Shown here in pieces: positions 34,780 to 46,205 of a stretch of 64,000 bases of DNA. A program made the translations under genes and the position numbers. Source of the DNA: Athripsodes cinereus. Its lineage: Eukaryota; Arthropoda; Insecta; Trichoptera; Leptoceridae. Each line of letters begins with the position of its first letter. Positions within the stretch are counted from its first letter, which is position 1. The notes under the pieces were generated by a model, which saw nothing but the letters and a program-made list of their open reading frames with translations, made no database searches and had not been told where the DNA came from. The stretch is from the NCBI GenBank assembly GCA_947579605.1, contig OX388307.1:10951237-11015236 (forward strand), given 5' to 3'.

Positions 34780-34810
<31 letters not shown>

Positions 34811-34920
34811 GCAGATCAAATGCATATAATGAACATACAAGTCGTTTTTTGTATGCCATAAAACATAAGATATTCAGAATGGGTGGCATCATCGCTGAAT
34901 AATTGAAGATGTGAAATGAA
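34811..34920 (-). repeat. SR-A element, right half of the copy split by the LINE
   Basis: It starts with the second GCAGATCAAAT duplication, then GCATATAATGAACATACAAG, CAGAATGGGTGGCATCATCG and TGAATAATTGAAGATGTGAA, continuing SR-A in reverse from where 29,454 left off. Confidence 0.8.
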
Positions 34921-35884
34921 AAAATTATTTGGAGGATGCACTATCTCTGTGAAATTGTGAGAAGGCACTGGTTATCTAGAAGAAATTTTCACGCTGATAA
35001 GTTTTCCAACTATACTGACATCTATTTATACAAAAGAAAAAACTCATTGGTTCAAATATTTTTGATGTTTGGTCATGATCCGATGTTGAATAATTGCGAC
35101 CTATTCAACTTGACATTTTTTAACAGTAAGGTACATTATGACATAGTATAGTTATGCATACAAAAACTTTGTCACTATAGTTAAACTTGATTGGCTGGAA
35201 AATTTACGTATGGGATAAGTCCGCTTTTGAGTATTTCTTACAATCGTCTAATGTGATTGTATACTGTACCGATATGCTGATAAACTTTATTCGTTATTTT
35301 TCCATCTCTTTCATGAGATGGTAGGTATCGCATATACTGTAAAATCTGTATAAAATTTGTTGAAAATATCTTGTTACACTTACAATAGATGAGAGTTAAA
35401 TACAAACGAACTAACATACCAATCTATACGCCGATTAAAAAAAACGCTATCAATGATACACTTCTCCAACGTATTAGCAATCACTTTTATACATAACACA
35501 ATATTTTATAAAAAAGTAACATAAGTACGCATAACATATTAGATAGTAATTTGTATACCTACTTAAAATAATAATAAACTAGACAATTTATTTAGCGCCG
35601 CTTTGTGCTATGAACCATCGCCAGGACATATTTTGAGGTTTTTTTTAATTGTTTTTATCCAATTTTAATATTTTTTATTATTTTAAAATCAATTAAATAT
35701 TAATATATTTTATCACTATTATTATAAAATCTTGAATGTACTTGTAAGAAATTATTGTCACAAATTTTGATTCTTCCGATTTTGAATAATAACAATTATA
35801 ATTTATTGAATATCCTTATAAAATTTATTGGTTTAATTAGTTAAAATTTTAACACTGTTAAAATTTTCTTTATGTGAAAACTGC
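34921..35884. other. Intergenic DNA, no gene seen
   Basis: AT-rich. A short piece at 35,590-35,640 (TTAGCGCCGCTTTGTGCTAT) weakly matches the small repeat at 19.5 and 57.4 kb. Confidence 0.4.
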
Positions 35885-36050
35885 ATGAAATTGTGTTAGA
35901 TGGAAGAAATCGAGCCTCTGCGATAAACTCGCCCTCTGTATATTGATTGTATGATTGTATTTGTTTTAAATGTATTTTTGTGTGAACTTGCTTGTAATCA
36001 ATGTACAGTAAAGAATAAATAAATACAATAAATAAATAAAATTAAAATTA
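35885..36050 (+). repeat. SR-B LINE 3'-end module
   Basis: It contains TGCGATAAACTCGCCCTCTG and AATCAATGTACAGTAAAGAA, ending in AATAAATAAATACAATAAA. It is a good SR-B copy. Confidence 0.7.
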
Positions 36051-36059
36051 AAGAACAAT

Positions 36060-36676
36060 AAAATTAACAGCATTTTCAAGTTTTGATCACACGAAAGTGT
36101 CAAATTAATTTCAAATTTATTGTAGAGAAGATTTGGTTCCTGTAAAAATGTCTACAATGGAGATTGTTGTGTTTGTTACTATACAACTCATATCGTCCCT
36201 CTTCTGACTAACTGTCGTATCTGACATTTTTGGCGAAATCGAGTTATGATCACCAATGTGTATTTATATGTGCCCTGCATGTTCTCACTGAAGATCACAC
36301 CTGTAACTGTTACCGTTATCCTGGAAAAGCTTCCTGATTTGCTGTTGTATTTACAAATTATCCTAAATAAAATGTGTTGCATCTACTAATTCCTCAAAAT
36401 TTCATCACAAAAATATTACTGGGATATATAAGAATAGGTACAAATAAAATAATGTTACATATTTATACTGTATCATATAACTAGGAGAGACGAAAATATG
36501 CACGGCAAAACACTAAAAACGCTCTCCTGAACAATTTACATTTAGGCAGATACGACACGTCAGAGAGTTAGTTAGTCAGTTAGTTATATTATAAGACTCA
36601 GGCAGCTACTAAAGCGCCATCTTCCCAACTTGATCCAACAACAAAATCCAAAAACATCAAGAATCCTCGTAATATC
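36060..36676. other. Intergenic DNA, no gene seen
   Basis: No recognised feature; GTTAGTTAGTCAGTTAGTTA is a short simple repeat near 36,567. Confidence 0.4.
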
Positions 36677-36684
36677 TTCTAAGC

Positions 36685-37167
36685 CAGTGGTTCTTAACCT
36701 GGGTTCGATCGTACCCCAGGGGTTCGGTGAGTCAGTCTTGGGGGTTCGGTGAAAATCATTTTAAAGGCAAGATAGTTTTGCAACATATCTTTGCGAGCAA
36801 TCTTTTTCGAAGATGTTGGATATAAAAACGAAGAAGAGGAATAGACTTTGTTGTGAAAATGACATGAGAGTGGCACTTGCCAAGGTAAAGCCGCGAATTT
36901 CTGGATTGTTTTCTGAAAGGTAACAGCAGAAGTCACACTGATTTGAAGTAAATATTAATTAATATGTTTCATGTTTTGATTTAACCATTAAAATTTAATG
37001 TTTTGATCTTTGTTTTTTTTTGTTTTCATTTTGTACACCTATATATAAATATATACCATGTTTTGAATTTGTAAAATTCTAATTTTATTTTTCAAATTAG
37101 GAGGGGTTCGGTGAATGCATATGTAACTGGTGGGGTTCGGTACCCCCAAAAATGTTAAGAACCACTG
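36685..37167 (+). mobile_element. Internally deleted hAT element, OC1-like ends (483 bp)
   Basis: Ends CAGTGGTTCTTAACCTGGGT and TTAAGAACCACTG are inverted, and the 8-bp flanks TTCTAAGC (36,677-36,684) and TTCTAACC (37,168-37,175) agree at seven positions. GGGGTTCGGTGA-type words are repeated near both ends. From memory, these ends resemble the OposCharlie1 (OC1) hAT family, known for horizontal transfer between animals; this needs an alignment. The middle keeps only the last part of a transposase. Confidence 0.82.
36777..36923 (+). pseudogene. hAT transposase C-terminal remnant
   Basis: An open stretch of 48 codons to TAA at 36,921-36,923 encodes ATYLCEQSFSKMLDIKTKKR followed by NRLCCENDMRVALAKVKPRI. 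This matches the conserved end of hAT dimerisation domains (ATYLCE..FS, K.K.RNRL, D.R.AL...PRI). There is no start codon and the stop just upstream (36,765) marks it as a deletion remnant. Confidence 0.75.
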
Positions 37168-37184
37168 TTCTAACCTCTAGTTTT

Positions 37185-37288
37185 TTTTATGAAATAAACG
37201 GCAGGTTTAACAGTATGAAATATTTAGCATCTCCAATTTAGCGATGAGGCGTGCCATCCATTCGGATTGTCCTCATGGTATGAGTAAA
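37185..37288 (+). repeat. SR-A fragment
   Basis: AAATAAACGGCAGGTTTAAC and TTTAGCGATGAGGCGTGCCA followed by TCCATTCGGATTGTCCTCAT follow the SR-A middle with changes. It lies immediately right of the hAT element. Confidence 0.55.
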
Positions 37289-37289
37289 C

Positions 37290-37914
37290 GGTGCTCAACA
37301 AATTGTCCATACAAATATATTGTAACGTGTAGGTTTGAATTTTTACTTTCGTTAAATTATAGAGATGACGTCACGATAATGTTTTTTTTAATATTTTGTT
37401 ACATAGAGTTGATATAAACCTATCAAAGTTTTACTTTGCTTTTTAGAGCGAGAGCACTTATGAGGATAAAATTACGTACCTAATTTTCTGAAAATTTAAA
37501 TGATAACGTTTAACTCGTAGATACTGCGTTTACAGATCCTGTAAAAAAAAACAAGTGTAATAATCGTAATTTACTTTACATTTAAATATTTTACCAGTCC
37601 TCATAAATATGTCAGTTTGTAATTTTTGCTCGCAACCCCAAAGTGGAGTTAATCTTCGTGTCTAATAATAATAAATATCAGGCGGGCTACGTCCAATTAA
37701 ATGAATTTTCATAAAATTGTAATTTGTTTATGTTAAATTTGTCAGGATGAATTCAGTAGTTAAGTTACCAATTTACCTCAATATTTTACTTCCTTCACAT
37801 GTATGTTTTACAATGAATACTCATTTTTTGATTGTTTAACTAGGTTTTGGGTGTAACGCGCAGGTGGCATAATCAATTTATTTAGTTATAAATTGAATTA
37901 TTTAACTAATATTT
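37290..37914. other. Intergenic DNA, no gene seen
   Basis: GTTTAACTAGGTTTTGGGTG near 37,838 resembles GTTTAACTGGGTTTGGGCAC near 22,178, so a small unclassified repeat is shared. No gene seen. Confidence 0.4.
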
Positions 37915-37995
37915 TTATGATACTTTGTATTGATGTGAAATAATATTGTAATCAATGTACAGTGAAGAATAAAATAAATAATAAATAAAATTATA
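37915..37995 (+). repeat. SR-B 3' fragment
   Basis: TTTATGATACTTTGTATTGA and AATCAATGTACAGTGAAGAA with an AATAAATAAATAAA tail. Confidence 0.65.
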
Positions 37996-38119
37996 CTTTT
38001 TCATAGTTCAAAAACAATATGCGTGTATGCGTGATGTCTGTTCGAGATTGAATGCATGTATCTATAGATATTGTGTGCATGGTCTGGATTATTTGTGTGA
38101 ATTTTGCTAATTTTTATTA

Positions 38120-38310
38120 ATTATGTATATTGAACATCTGTAATGCGCCTTGAAATAAATTAAAAAAAAAAAAATAGAGAAGAGATCGCGCCTCCGCGAT
38201 AAATTCGCCCTCTGTGTATTGATTGCATGATTGCATTTAAAACTATGTATTTCTATGTTAAATTGTTTGTAATCGATGTACAGTAAAGTATAAACAATTA
38301 AACATGGCGA
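38120..38310 (+). repeat. Poly(A) retroelement end followed by SR-B module
   Basis: GCCTTGAAATAAATT and a 13-A tract end a first element at about 38,174. GCGATAAATTCGCCCTCTGT, then AATCGATGTACAGTAAAGTA belong to a directly abutting SR-B copy. Confidence 0.6.
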
Positions 38311-38621
38311 TCGCAAACAAAAATATTTGCTAGTTGAAAACTAATTCAATAATACGTACAATGAGGAAATAATATTCTCGATAACGTAGATCAAATTCTC
38401 AAGGACGGCCGTGTGTTAAGTAAGAGAAATTATATATGGCAATCCGTTCTCTCTGCATATCCCACTTGTGATACAGCGTAAGTGTATAGATTGAATAACA
38501 TTCTTTGCCATCCGCCCTACCAGCACAGGAAATATAGGATTTTTCAGGGAAATAATTTATAACCAGCTGAAACTTTCAGGGTTGGTTCCTTGATGTTTCT
38601 TGTATTCCAATATTGTATAAA

Positions 38622-38765
38622 ATTCATTCATCGCCCTCAAAGCTCTTCTCGGGAGCACAGGGCAGAAACCAGCCTCCTCCATTCAGGGCGTCTCTGCGCC
38701 AATTGCGTCACCTTTTTCCAAGACATTCCCTGCGTCGTTGTCATGGGAACGGTGCATAAAAACTA
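38622..38765 (-). repeat. (GAT)n-tailed LINE 3' fragment
   Basis: It shares GGGAGCACAGGGCAGAAACC, AGCCTCCTCCATTCAGGGCG and GGGAACGGTGCATAA with the copies at 40.06 and 53.4 kb. It is heavily truncated. Confidence 0.7.
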
Positions 38766-38814
38766 TAATAATAATAGCAGATGTTAATTAAACATTACGA
38801 ATAAGAAATTTAAC

Positions 38815-38945
38815 TGTTTTAATTCAGCGATGAGGTATGCCACGCATTCTGCATATATATATATATATATATACTTATTACATGCAGTTAATTCACTGAC
38901 TTGCCCTCTTGTCGGAGACACCGTAAAGGTATAGATAGATAATTA
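38815..38945 (+). repeat. SR-A element, partial, with AT microsatellite
   Basis: TTCAGCGATGAGGTATGCCA and TTACATGCAGTTAATTCACT lead to a TATAGATAGATA tail. An (AT)n tract of about 18 bp (around 38,855-38,872) replaces part of the middle. Confidence 0.65.
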
Positions 38946-40055
38946 GAATATACCTAATTATTTTGTTAACTTTAAATCATTCATCATAATACTTATAAAC
39001 CACCACAACGTTACAAAACGCCAAATCAATCAATACATATTATAATATGTATAAATATTAAAGATAAGTATTACCAAATTTACCCGTACGTATGTGTTAC
39101 GCAAGTTTTGATTTACATTACACCGAGTAAACTTAAAGATTATATTAAGTTGTAATCGGTTCAACTTCAATACTCGATTGTACCGATAACTTTGTAAATT
39201 CTCTAGGGAGCCATGTATTTTCCAATTAATCATTATTCACAAACTACTATCGTACCTATAACTTTCAAATAGGAATGGTGTAATCGATCAAATCAACACT
39301 CAAGCAAATCAACCATTGGGTACCTACCTATTACATTACTACTGTCAAATGTTTATTACTACTGTTAATTATTGAACTTTTTCTTTGAAATGAAGATTTA
39401 GGTATATTTATCAAAAACTATCACGTATTTCACAATTAATGAAACTTTTTTCAAAACTCAAGAAAATTTGTAATCCTACAGGGAAGATATTTTTTATACA
39501 CCAATATCAAGTTTTGATCAAGCTTTTTGATTGTTTATTACATTTTTAAGTGGGTTTGTCCCGATTTATTGAACCAATGGGATTTTTAAAAAAATGCAGG
39601 TAGTTATCTATAAAGTGACAGAGAGAAAAATTGTGCATTTATCGGGTTTGAAAAAACGCTCCTCAATTTGGAAATCCATTGAACTTACTGTACTCATATT
39701 ATAAAGCCTTCTTGCGTAGGTATTTATTAACTGTGGTATTCAGTAAACTACCTAACTGGATATTATTCAAATAGAGCTTCTCTACGTGTCACAAAAAATT
39801 ACATTAATGATGAGATATCTCATTGCTAAATTATAGATTGTCGAACTTTTTAAAATTATAGAAAAGAGTATCAAACAGTAGGTGGTTCTAATAAATAAAA
39901 TAACCATTTTTCAAAAAGTTTCATTCATTACTAATTTTTTTCTTTATCACTGAAATATTTATCGTTTGTAGGTACTTCATGTCTCTTGTATTTTATCACA
40001 AAATTAATTTATAATTAATTTTTAGTGTTGGTACAGTGAATTGAATAAATAAACT
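38946..40055. other. Intergenic DNA, no gene seen
   Basis: No recognised coding or repeat structure. Confidence 0.4.
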
Positions 40056-40057
40056 CA

Positions 40058-40715
40058 TCATCATCATCGCCCTCAACGCTCCTCTCGGGAGCACAGAGCA
40101 GAAACCAGCCTCCTCCATTCAGAGCGTCCCTGTGCCAATTGCGTCACCTCTTCCCACGACATTCCTTGCGCTCTGATATCGTTGTCATAGGAACGGTGTA
40201 TTGTGAAAGAGGGACGCCCGGGCCTACGGAACCCCTGCGGACGGAAGAACAGTGCTCTTTTTGGCCAACTATCATTGGGCATTCTCAAAACATGTCCCAG
40301 CCAGGACCATCGTCTCTCTTGTATTACGGAGATTACAGGTCTCTGCTGGGTGCGCCGGCGCACAGCATCATTTGTAACATGTTCATACCATCTGACATCC
40401 AAAATCCTTCTAAGACACTTGTTTTCAAAGCTTAGAATCTTCCGCTCTTGAGCCTTGGTTAAGTGCCAAGACTCGCAGCCATATAGAAGGATTGGGATGA
40501 TGCACACATTGAACGAGCGACATTTTGTCCTGATGCTGAGTCCAGACGCCTTCCAAACTTTGTTCATGTTGTTGAAAGCTCCGCTAGCTGCTCCTATGCG
40601 GATTGGTAATTCCGACCGGAGATCACCCTCTGGCGTTATGGTTGCTCCCAGGTACCTGAATTTACTAACCTGAGATATTTGGGAATTGCCAACCATTAGT
40701 GGGGTGTAAGTACTC
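40058..40715 (-). pseudogene. (GAT)n-tailed LINE, ORF2 C-terminal 207 codons still open
   Basis: The minus strand is open from 40,696 to 40,073 with the late reverse-transcriptase block KFRYLGATITPEGDLRSELP and IPILLYGCESWHL, then KCLRRILDVRWYEHVTNDAV, the basic GRPS region and EWRRLVSALCSREER before the stop. A GATGATGATGATGAG tail follows (40,058-40,072). Such tails and this C-terminus suggest an RTE- or CR1-type LINE; the exact clade is unresolved. It is 5'-truncated, so catalytic motifs are missing. Relatives in this window are at 9.6, 38.6 and 53.4 kb. Confidence 0.75.
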
Positions 40716-40724
40716 GTGCATGTA

Positions 40725-40790
40725 CTATTACATATGTACTACATATGTACTACATATGTACTACATATGTACTACATATGTACTACATAA
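40725..40790 (+). repeat. 11-bp tandem repeat (ACATATGTACT)
   Basis: Five consecutive copies of ACATATGTACT abut the truncated 5' end of the neighbouring LINE fragment. ACATATGT is itself a palindrome. Confidence 0.9.
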
Positions 40791-40799
40791 TAAACTACA

Positions 40800-43495
40800 G
40801 GAAATATAAATATATATGGTCAATTAGCGATACTGAAGTCACTATTTCAATAGTTGACGTGATAACAATACGTAATTATTTTTCACTTGACCGACTTCAT
40901 CTCTTAAATTCAACAGCAGTAAAATGAAAATTCCTCTTATATTTTCATTATGTTTCAGATAATATTTTAGAAGTTATCGCTGAAATATTTAACCCTAAAC
41001 TTTAATGTAAATACCTTCAAATAATTTATAAGCAATTTTGTAAACATAGCGATTTTGTGATTCCCAAACGTCGTCGGCATCAGTATAAGGGTAATTCGCT
41101 GATCGAGCAAAACTGTTACTTTAGGTAAAACGTGTAATCAATTTTATTCAAGAGAGACATAATCGATAGCCTTTGAAGCTATGGCCGTATAACAAATTAA
41201 CTAAAGTACCTTAATAGGCTGTTCACTGACAGGTTTTAATCCAATAGCATAGGCGTATTCTCAGTATAATAAAATAAATAACTTAGAAAAAAAAACGTAT
41301 GTATGACTATGTATGACTAAAATACGAGTGTATGACTATGATTTTCTAACGTAATATGTTAGATTTGTTAGTATTTTTGGTACGACAAAACTCTTTTTTA
41401 AAGATGTAATTTAAAATTTAGAATTACAGTTAACAAATTCACTCCTAAAAAATATTTATTGCAGTTTAATGAAAAGTTTTCACTGACGCATCCCGTAGGC
41501 ACATAATAGGTACAAATTATTTACAGATGTTACAGTACGGAATGGCGCCCGTGGCTGCATGCCGAGCCAACAGTTGTTAGAAATTTGTTTCACTAATGTA
41601 TTGAGCAATATTTTATTTTGCACACCTACTTATTATTACTTAATACATTTACCTACATAATTTCATTCAGTGGGGTAGGTATATAACAGTAATGATATTG
41701 TAGTTATTTTGGTGTATGGTGGAGCATTTATGTTACAGAGGGTGAGATTTACCTGATTCCTAAGTATTTTTCAGGCGATTAAGCCCGACTAACGACGTTT
41801 ATATGTTAATGTAGTTTCCTTACTCACCCACATTTATCAAATCTCTGTCTTCAACGTGTTCATAAAGGTTAGGTTATACATTTCATACAATGGCTCAAAC
41901 TCATTGCGTGCAGTAAAGGAAATGGAAAAACCATCTACCTTCATACATTCATAATAACGTTATACGAGTCAACTGCAACTGCACAACGCAAAGGTTAGTT
42001 AATGTACATATATATACCTACATTTTTAAATAAATTGTCTGAAGAATTGTGTTCACATTATCAACGTTCATTCGGGAACATCATACATTCATAGACGCAA
42101 CGTGTTCATGTTGCACTACTCCTTAAAGACGAGACAAATACTTACACTGTCAAGATACTTCCTCCAAAATACATGATTATTCAAGACTGATAGTTTTGTT
42201 AACATAAATATTATGAATTATCCGTTAATTACTAGGTAAATAAGTTTTCTTTCAATTTTAAAACAAGAATAAAAATGTTTCACTTTTCAAACTTTCTAGT
42301 CCTTTGCCTCCATATCAAACAGCTTTTTTATTCTATTTATTTATTCATTCTTTACTGTACATTGATCTATTCTATTCACTTAATGTTAAAAGAAAACACA
42401 AGCGTTTTGAGTTTTACTGATTTTTTTTCAAATAATTGAGTGACCTGCAGCCCTACTCCCGATACAATCTAAATGCGATCTAATCTTGTTTGCATCTTAA
42501 AATGGCGGATTGGCACTTTTGAACACGATCTAAATCTAATATTTTAGACCGATTTATTTTGATGTCTTAAAAATTCGTTAGATCTCTGATTTCGACTTAA
42601 AATATATATTTTGTCAAACAAGTTTTATTCATAAATAGTTTTTTGAAATACAAATTTAGAGTCATTTTAATAACGTATTGGAAACTATATACTTAAAACA
42701 GAAATAGTAAATACGAATTATATGAATTGTAACCAATGTACAGTGAAGAATAAAATAAATAAATAAATCAAAAATATTAAATATTACCATGTTTTGTAAT
42801 CTCTCATTTTGCCAATATTTCATGGATAGTAATATACGTTTGCGTTTATAGTAATATTTTATATTTCGTTTTCACTTGAGCCTCGCTGGCCTCGCTCACT
42901 AAGAAGGAAAACATTCTATGAAGATTATTTATTAAGTGAAGTTGTTGGGACTAAAATAAACTGCGTCCAGCGCAAAAAGGAAATATTATTATTTCACGTA
43001 CATTTTAAACTACGTAATTAATTTTATTTCCATGAAACACATTTAAGTAAGCACTTTTATTTAAGTAATTATAATTTTACTGTATAAAATTTGATTATAA
43101 TTAATATTTATCAAGGACTTAGTTAAATACTTACAACATAATGTGTTTTTTTTTCCAAACAAACGGAACTTTAAGCTCATTGAATATAGCCGCATAGGTA
43201 ATATATGTTTGATTATTTAGATAGTTAAACCAATGAGAAGCTAATGTACATATTATATAATGTATGTATTAACTAATATCTCAAACACTTTTTAGGGATA
43301 TTATTATGAAGTTATCTTGTGGTTTTAACTGAAAATTACAATAAATATATTTTTGTCAAAATTATTATTCAGTATACCTATGTACAATAAAACAACAACA
43401 TCTGGCATCCAAATTAAACTCATTTCTTATTAAAGTACTTAAGTGGGCACTTTATCCTATCAAGTAGTTCCTAGTTCCTACTTCACTACTCACTG
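40800..43495. other. Intergenic DNA with two SR-B pieces
   Basis: An SR-B fragment lies at 42,325-42,372 (minus; TTCTTTACTGTACATTG) and another at 42,715-42,772 (plus; AACCAATGTACAGTGAAGAA). Otherwise no gene, RNA or bounded element was recognised in 2.7 kb. Confidence 0.45.
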
Positions 43496-43503
43496 TTCAC
43501 TAT

Positions 43504-43993
43504 TAGAGATGTGACGACCGATATCCGGTAACCATTGGGTACCCGAACTATTTGGACCTATTATTTACACATACTATTTCGACCTTAATCCAGATATAAA
43601 CCCACTACAAAATAATATCCCCCGAGTTCAACATAACATTTTCTAAATAAACGCTCATAGAACATAGTGACTACATAGGTACCTATAAGTAATATGTAAA
43701 ATGAGTCAGGCATTTGTCAAATGCCGTCCCAATTTTATTATATATCTCATAGATTTAACCAAATTCTTATACCAATATTTTATAAAGACGGAAGCAAAAA
43801 AACATGATAGAAAAGTAGCGACCGTTACCGGTTTAAGTCACCATACCAGCGGACTAAAACCTTGTACATGATGTTTAAAAATACAGCTAAAAAACGGGAG
43901 ACCTAATATTTCCTGAAAACTTCACGGGACCGGTTTAAGTTCTCTAAGACTAGTTTAACATCCGATATTCGTCAAAATTTAGTTACAACTCTA
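43504..43993 (+). mobile_element. Non-autonomous hAT-like element (490 bp)
   Basis: The ends TAGAGATGTGAC and GTTACAACTCTA are inverted copies with two mismatches. The 8-bp flanks TTCACTAT (43,496-43,503) and CTCACTAT (43,994-44,001) differ at one base. CCGATATCCGGT near the left and CCGATATTCGT near the right are further subterminal repeats. No coding sequence. Confidence 0.7.
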
Positions 43994-44001
43994 CTCACTA
44001 T

Positions 44002-44905
44002 ACAATGTGTACATCTACGTTCTCTCCCTAAACTTTTTCAATATGGGCGATGACCAAAGGCGAGTTTACGTGAAATATATTATTATTATTCCATCCCGTA
44101 TTAAATTTAACTTTAGCGATGAGTCATGAAGAAGGTTTCCCTTTTCAATAACACTCTTAATCTGAACCTTTTATTTTCTATCTAACCTTTCTTGTATAAT
44201 ACAGTAACTATACATAATGTAGGTGTGTAGATGCAAGGCTTTACTACGCAGTAAGTACACAAGTGTACATAAAATGACCTTCCATCTCAACACTCTCCCA
44301 TATATCACATCATAAATAGGTAGGTACACCTAATTAATCACATCGTGTATTAAGAATCCCATAGCCCTCTGGAACAAATTTAAACTATTGCTATATTCTA
44401 CAAATAATCAAAAATGACGATACAAGATTTTAAAAATCTCAAGTGACAAGCAAAGTTTTAGTTTTATAATTATTTATTTTTCATCATGGGATTCCCTATT
44501 CCGCCACAAGATTTTTATTTATTCTTTATCAATACAGAAATTAATCCATGAACGTATTTACCAAAATATTTACCAATAGTTAGTATGACGTAGGTATTTT
44601 TATTCGCTATTCCGCACCCTTGTGATGGATGCTCCATTATTCGTACACTACATACCTTAGTAAGCACCTATGTATTATCTTATGAGTATATCTTCGCTTC
44701 ATTCGTGTCGTATTCGATTCCCTGTAAATTATCTTCCAAACTATGAGTATCTTTTATTGAAAATCCCTCATAACATAAAATGTTCGACACATTCTCTCAT
44801 TATAATTAGTAAATTATTATTATTATTATTCTTTATTAATTATATTATACATATATCAACACACGGCATGAACTTTTGCATGTTAATGAAACAGTTCAAT
44901 AGAGT
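44002..44905. other. Intergenic DNA, no gene seen
   Basis: AT-rich, no recognised feature. Confidence 0.4.
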
Positions 44906-44906
44906 C

Positions 44907-44968
44907 CAGTGCTCCGCAACCGGTGTGCCGTGAGCCGAATACAAGTGTGCCGCGGTCAAATACCATGT
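44907..44968 (+). repeat. hAT-like end fragment
   Basis: CAGTGCTCCGCAACCGGTGT followed by GCCGTGAGCCG and GTGTGCCGCGG looks like the terminal part of a hAT element (CAGTG start). I find no matching right end nearby, so only one end may be left. Confidence 0.35.
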
Positions 44969-45633
44969 ACATATTTGAAACTTTACAATTTTTCATTATA
45001 TATTTCCTACGCAATGACAAATTATTTATCAAAATATTGTATAGATTAATTATTATATTAAAAAATAATTATTATCACCTACATACCTAATTATTACATA
45101 TTATAGAAAAAATTGTGTCAATTTTAAATATCAATTTAATATCTTTAAATAGTGTTGTGGAATTTTCAAGAAATAATTTGAAGTAGAAAATTTTCGGAGA
45201 TTTCTTTTAATTTTTTATTTAACAGTACAATAATAAATACCTACTTTATTCAATCAATCAATAACAATGTAGGTACAAAGTTGAGACAATTTATCACCAA
45301 TATGGCTACAATTAATTACATATGGTGTTTTTTGAGGCAAATATATTTTTTATTGAAGATTTTTACAATGTTCAAAAAAAAATGCAATCAACATCAATAA
45401 AAAGTGGTAATGTATAAAAAGAATATACTTAGAAGAATAGTTTTTAAAAGTACAAATATAACATAGGAAAATTGATTTTTTTTGTTTTTCAATTTTACGT
45501 AAGGTTCATTGTTCACTTATTAGTAACTAGTTTTTTTAACCCGGCATCGCTCGGTTTTAAATAAACAGATAACAGCAAACACATGAGTTATTGAAAAAAA
45601 TTGGAGTAAGCGCTTACGTAGGTAAATAAAAGT

Positions 45634-45837
45634 AATAAAAACCTCTTCCCAATGAAAAAACTCGATGTTTATGGCACCTCACATGTCCATATTTAATTAA
45701 CAAAAAATGTTAGGTACCTACATAGAAAAAAGTGCTTATAACCTCTTACTGATGAAAAATCTTGATGTTTGACACCCCACATGGCCATATTTAAGATAAA
45801 AAAAAATTGCAGATACCTACATGGGAAAAAAGTGTTA
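45634..45837 (+). repeat. Two-copy tandem duplication (about 104 bp)
   Basis: Unit 1 (45,634-45,737) and unit 2 (45,738-45,837) share ATAACCTCTT or AAACCTCTT, GATGAAAAA or AATGAAAAA, the TCGATGTTT or TTGATGTTT word, CCATATTTAA and CTACATRGRAAAAAAGTG in order. Confidence 0.65.
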
Positions 45838-45892
45838 ATAACCTCTGATTTGGGCCTTAATCAGCCCCACAATTTTTTGGATCAATCTGATC

Positions 45893-45985
45893 TGAAGGTG
45901 AAGGTTTTACTCCATTTCACTGCGTACAGTCGGGCAGAGACTTGGCTCATGCCTTTGCATACGGAACGAGGCTCGGCCCGTCACC
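45893..45985 (+). repeat. 93-bp perfect direct repeat, copy 1
   Basis: It begins TGAAGGTGAAGGTTTTACTC and ends GGCTCGGCCCGTCACC. An identical copy starts 313 bp downstream at 46,206. Confidence 0.9.
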
Positions 45986-46205
45986 GGAATATGCAGTTTG
46001 GATTTGTCGAAGAGATGTTATGTTTCGACATTGGCGCATGTGTCTCATCAGGACCATCTTACATAATGGCCGACACAACATCAAATCCAGTATGCGAGGA
46101 GCATCGCATATTATGAAGACTGTATGATCTAATTTTCATCCGAAATGCATGTACAACATGCACCTCATGAATGAAAGATCATTTGATTTTACGCAGGAGA
46201 CAGTA

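Larger units (their letters stand above)
29455..34810 (+). mobile_element. Nearly full-length R1-type non-LTR retrotransposon (5.36 kb)
   Basis: A 5' UTR of about 400 bp (to 29,854), ORF1 with three zinc knuckles, an overlapping ORF2 with endonuclease and reverse transcriptase, a 135-bp 3' UTR and a 23-A tail (34,788-34,810) are all present. The element is flanked by an exact 11-bp duplication GCAGATCAAAT (29,444-29,454 and 34,811-34,821) and lies inside an SR-A copy. The 3' UTR words TTAGTCGGTGAGAGTCCGGC and ACACCCAGCC resemble R1-clade elements. GC content and codon use differ visibly from the AT-rich surroundings. ORF2 carries a frameshift and a substitution in the catalytic motif, so this copy is probably inactive. 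Confidence 0.9.
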
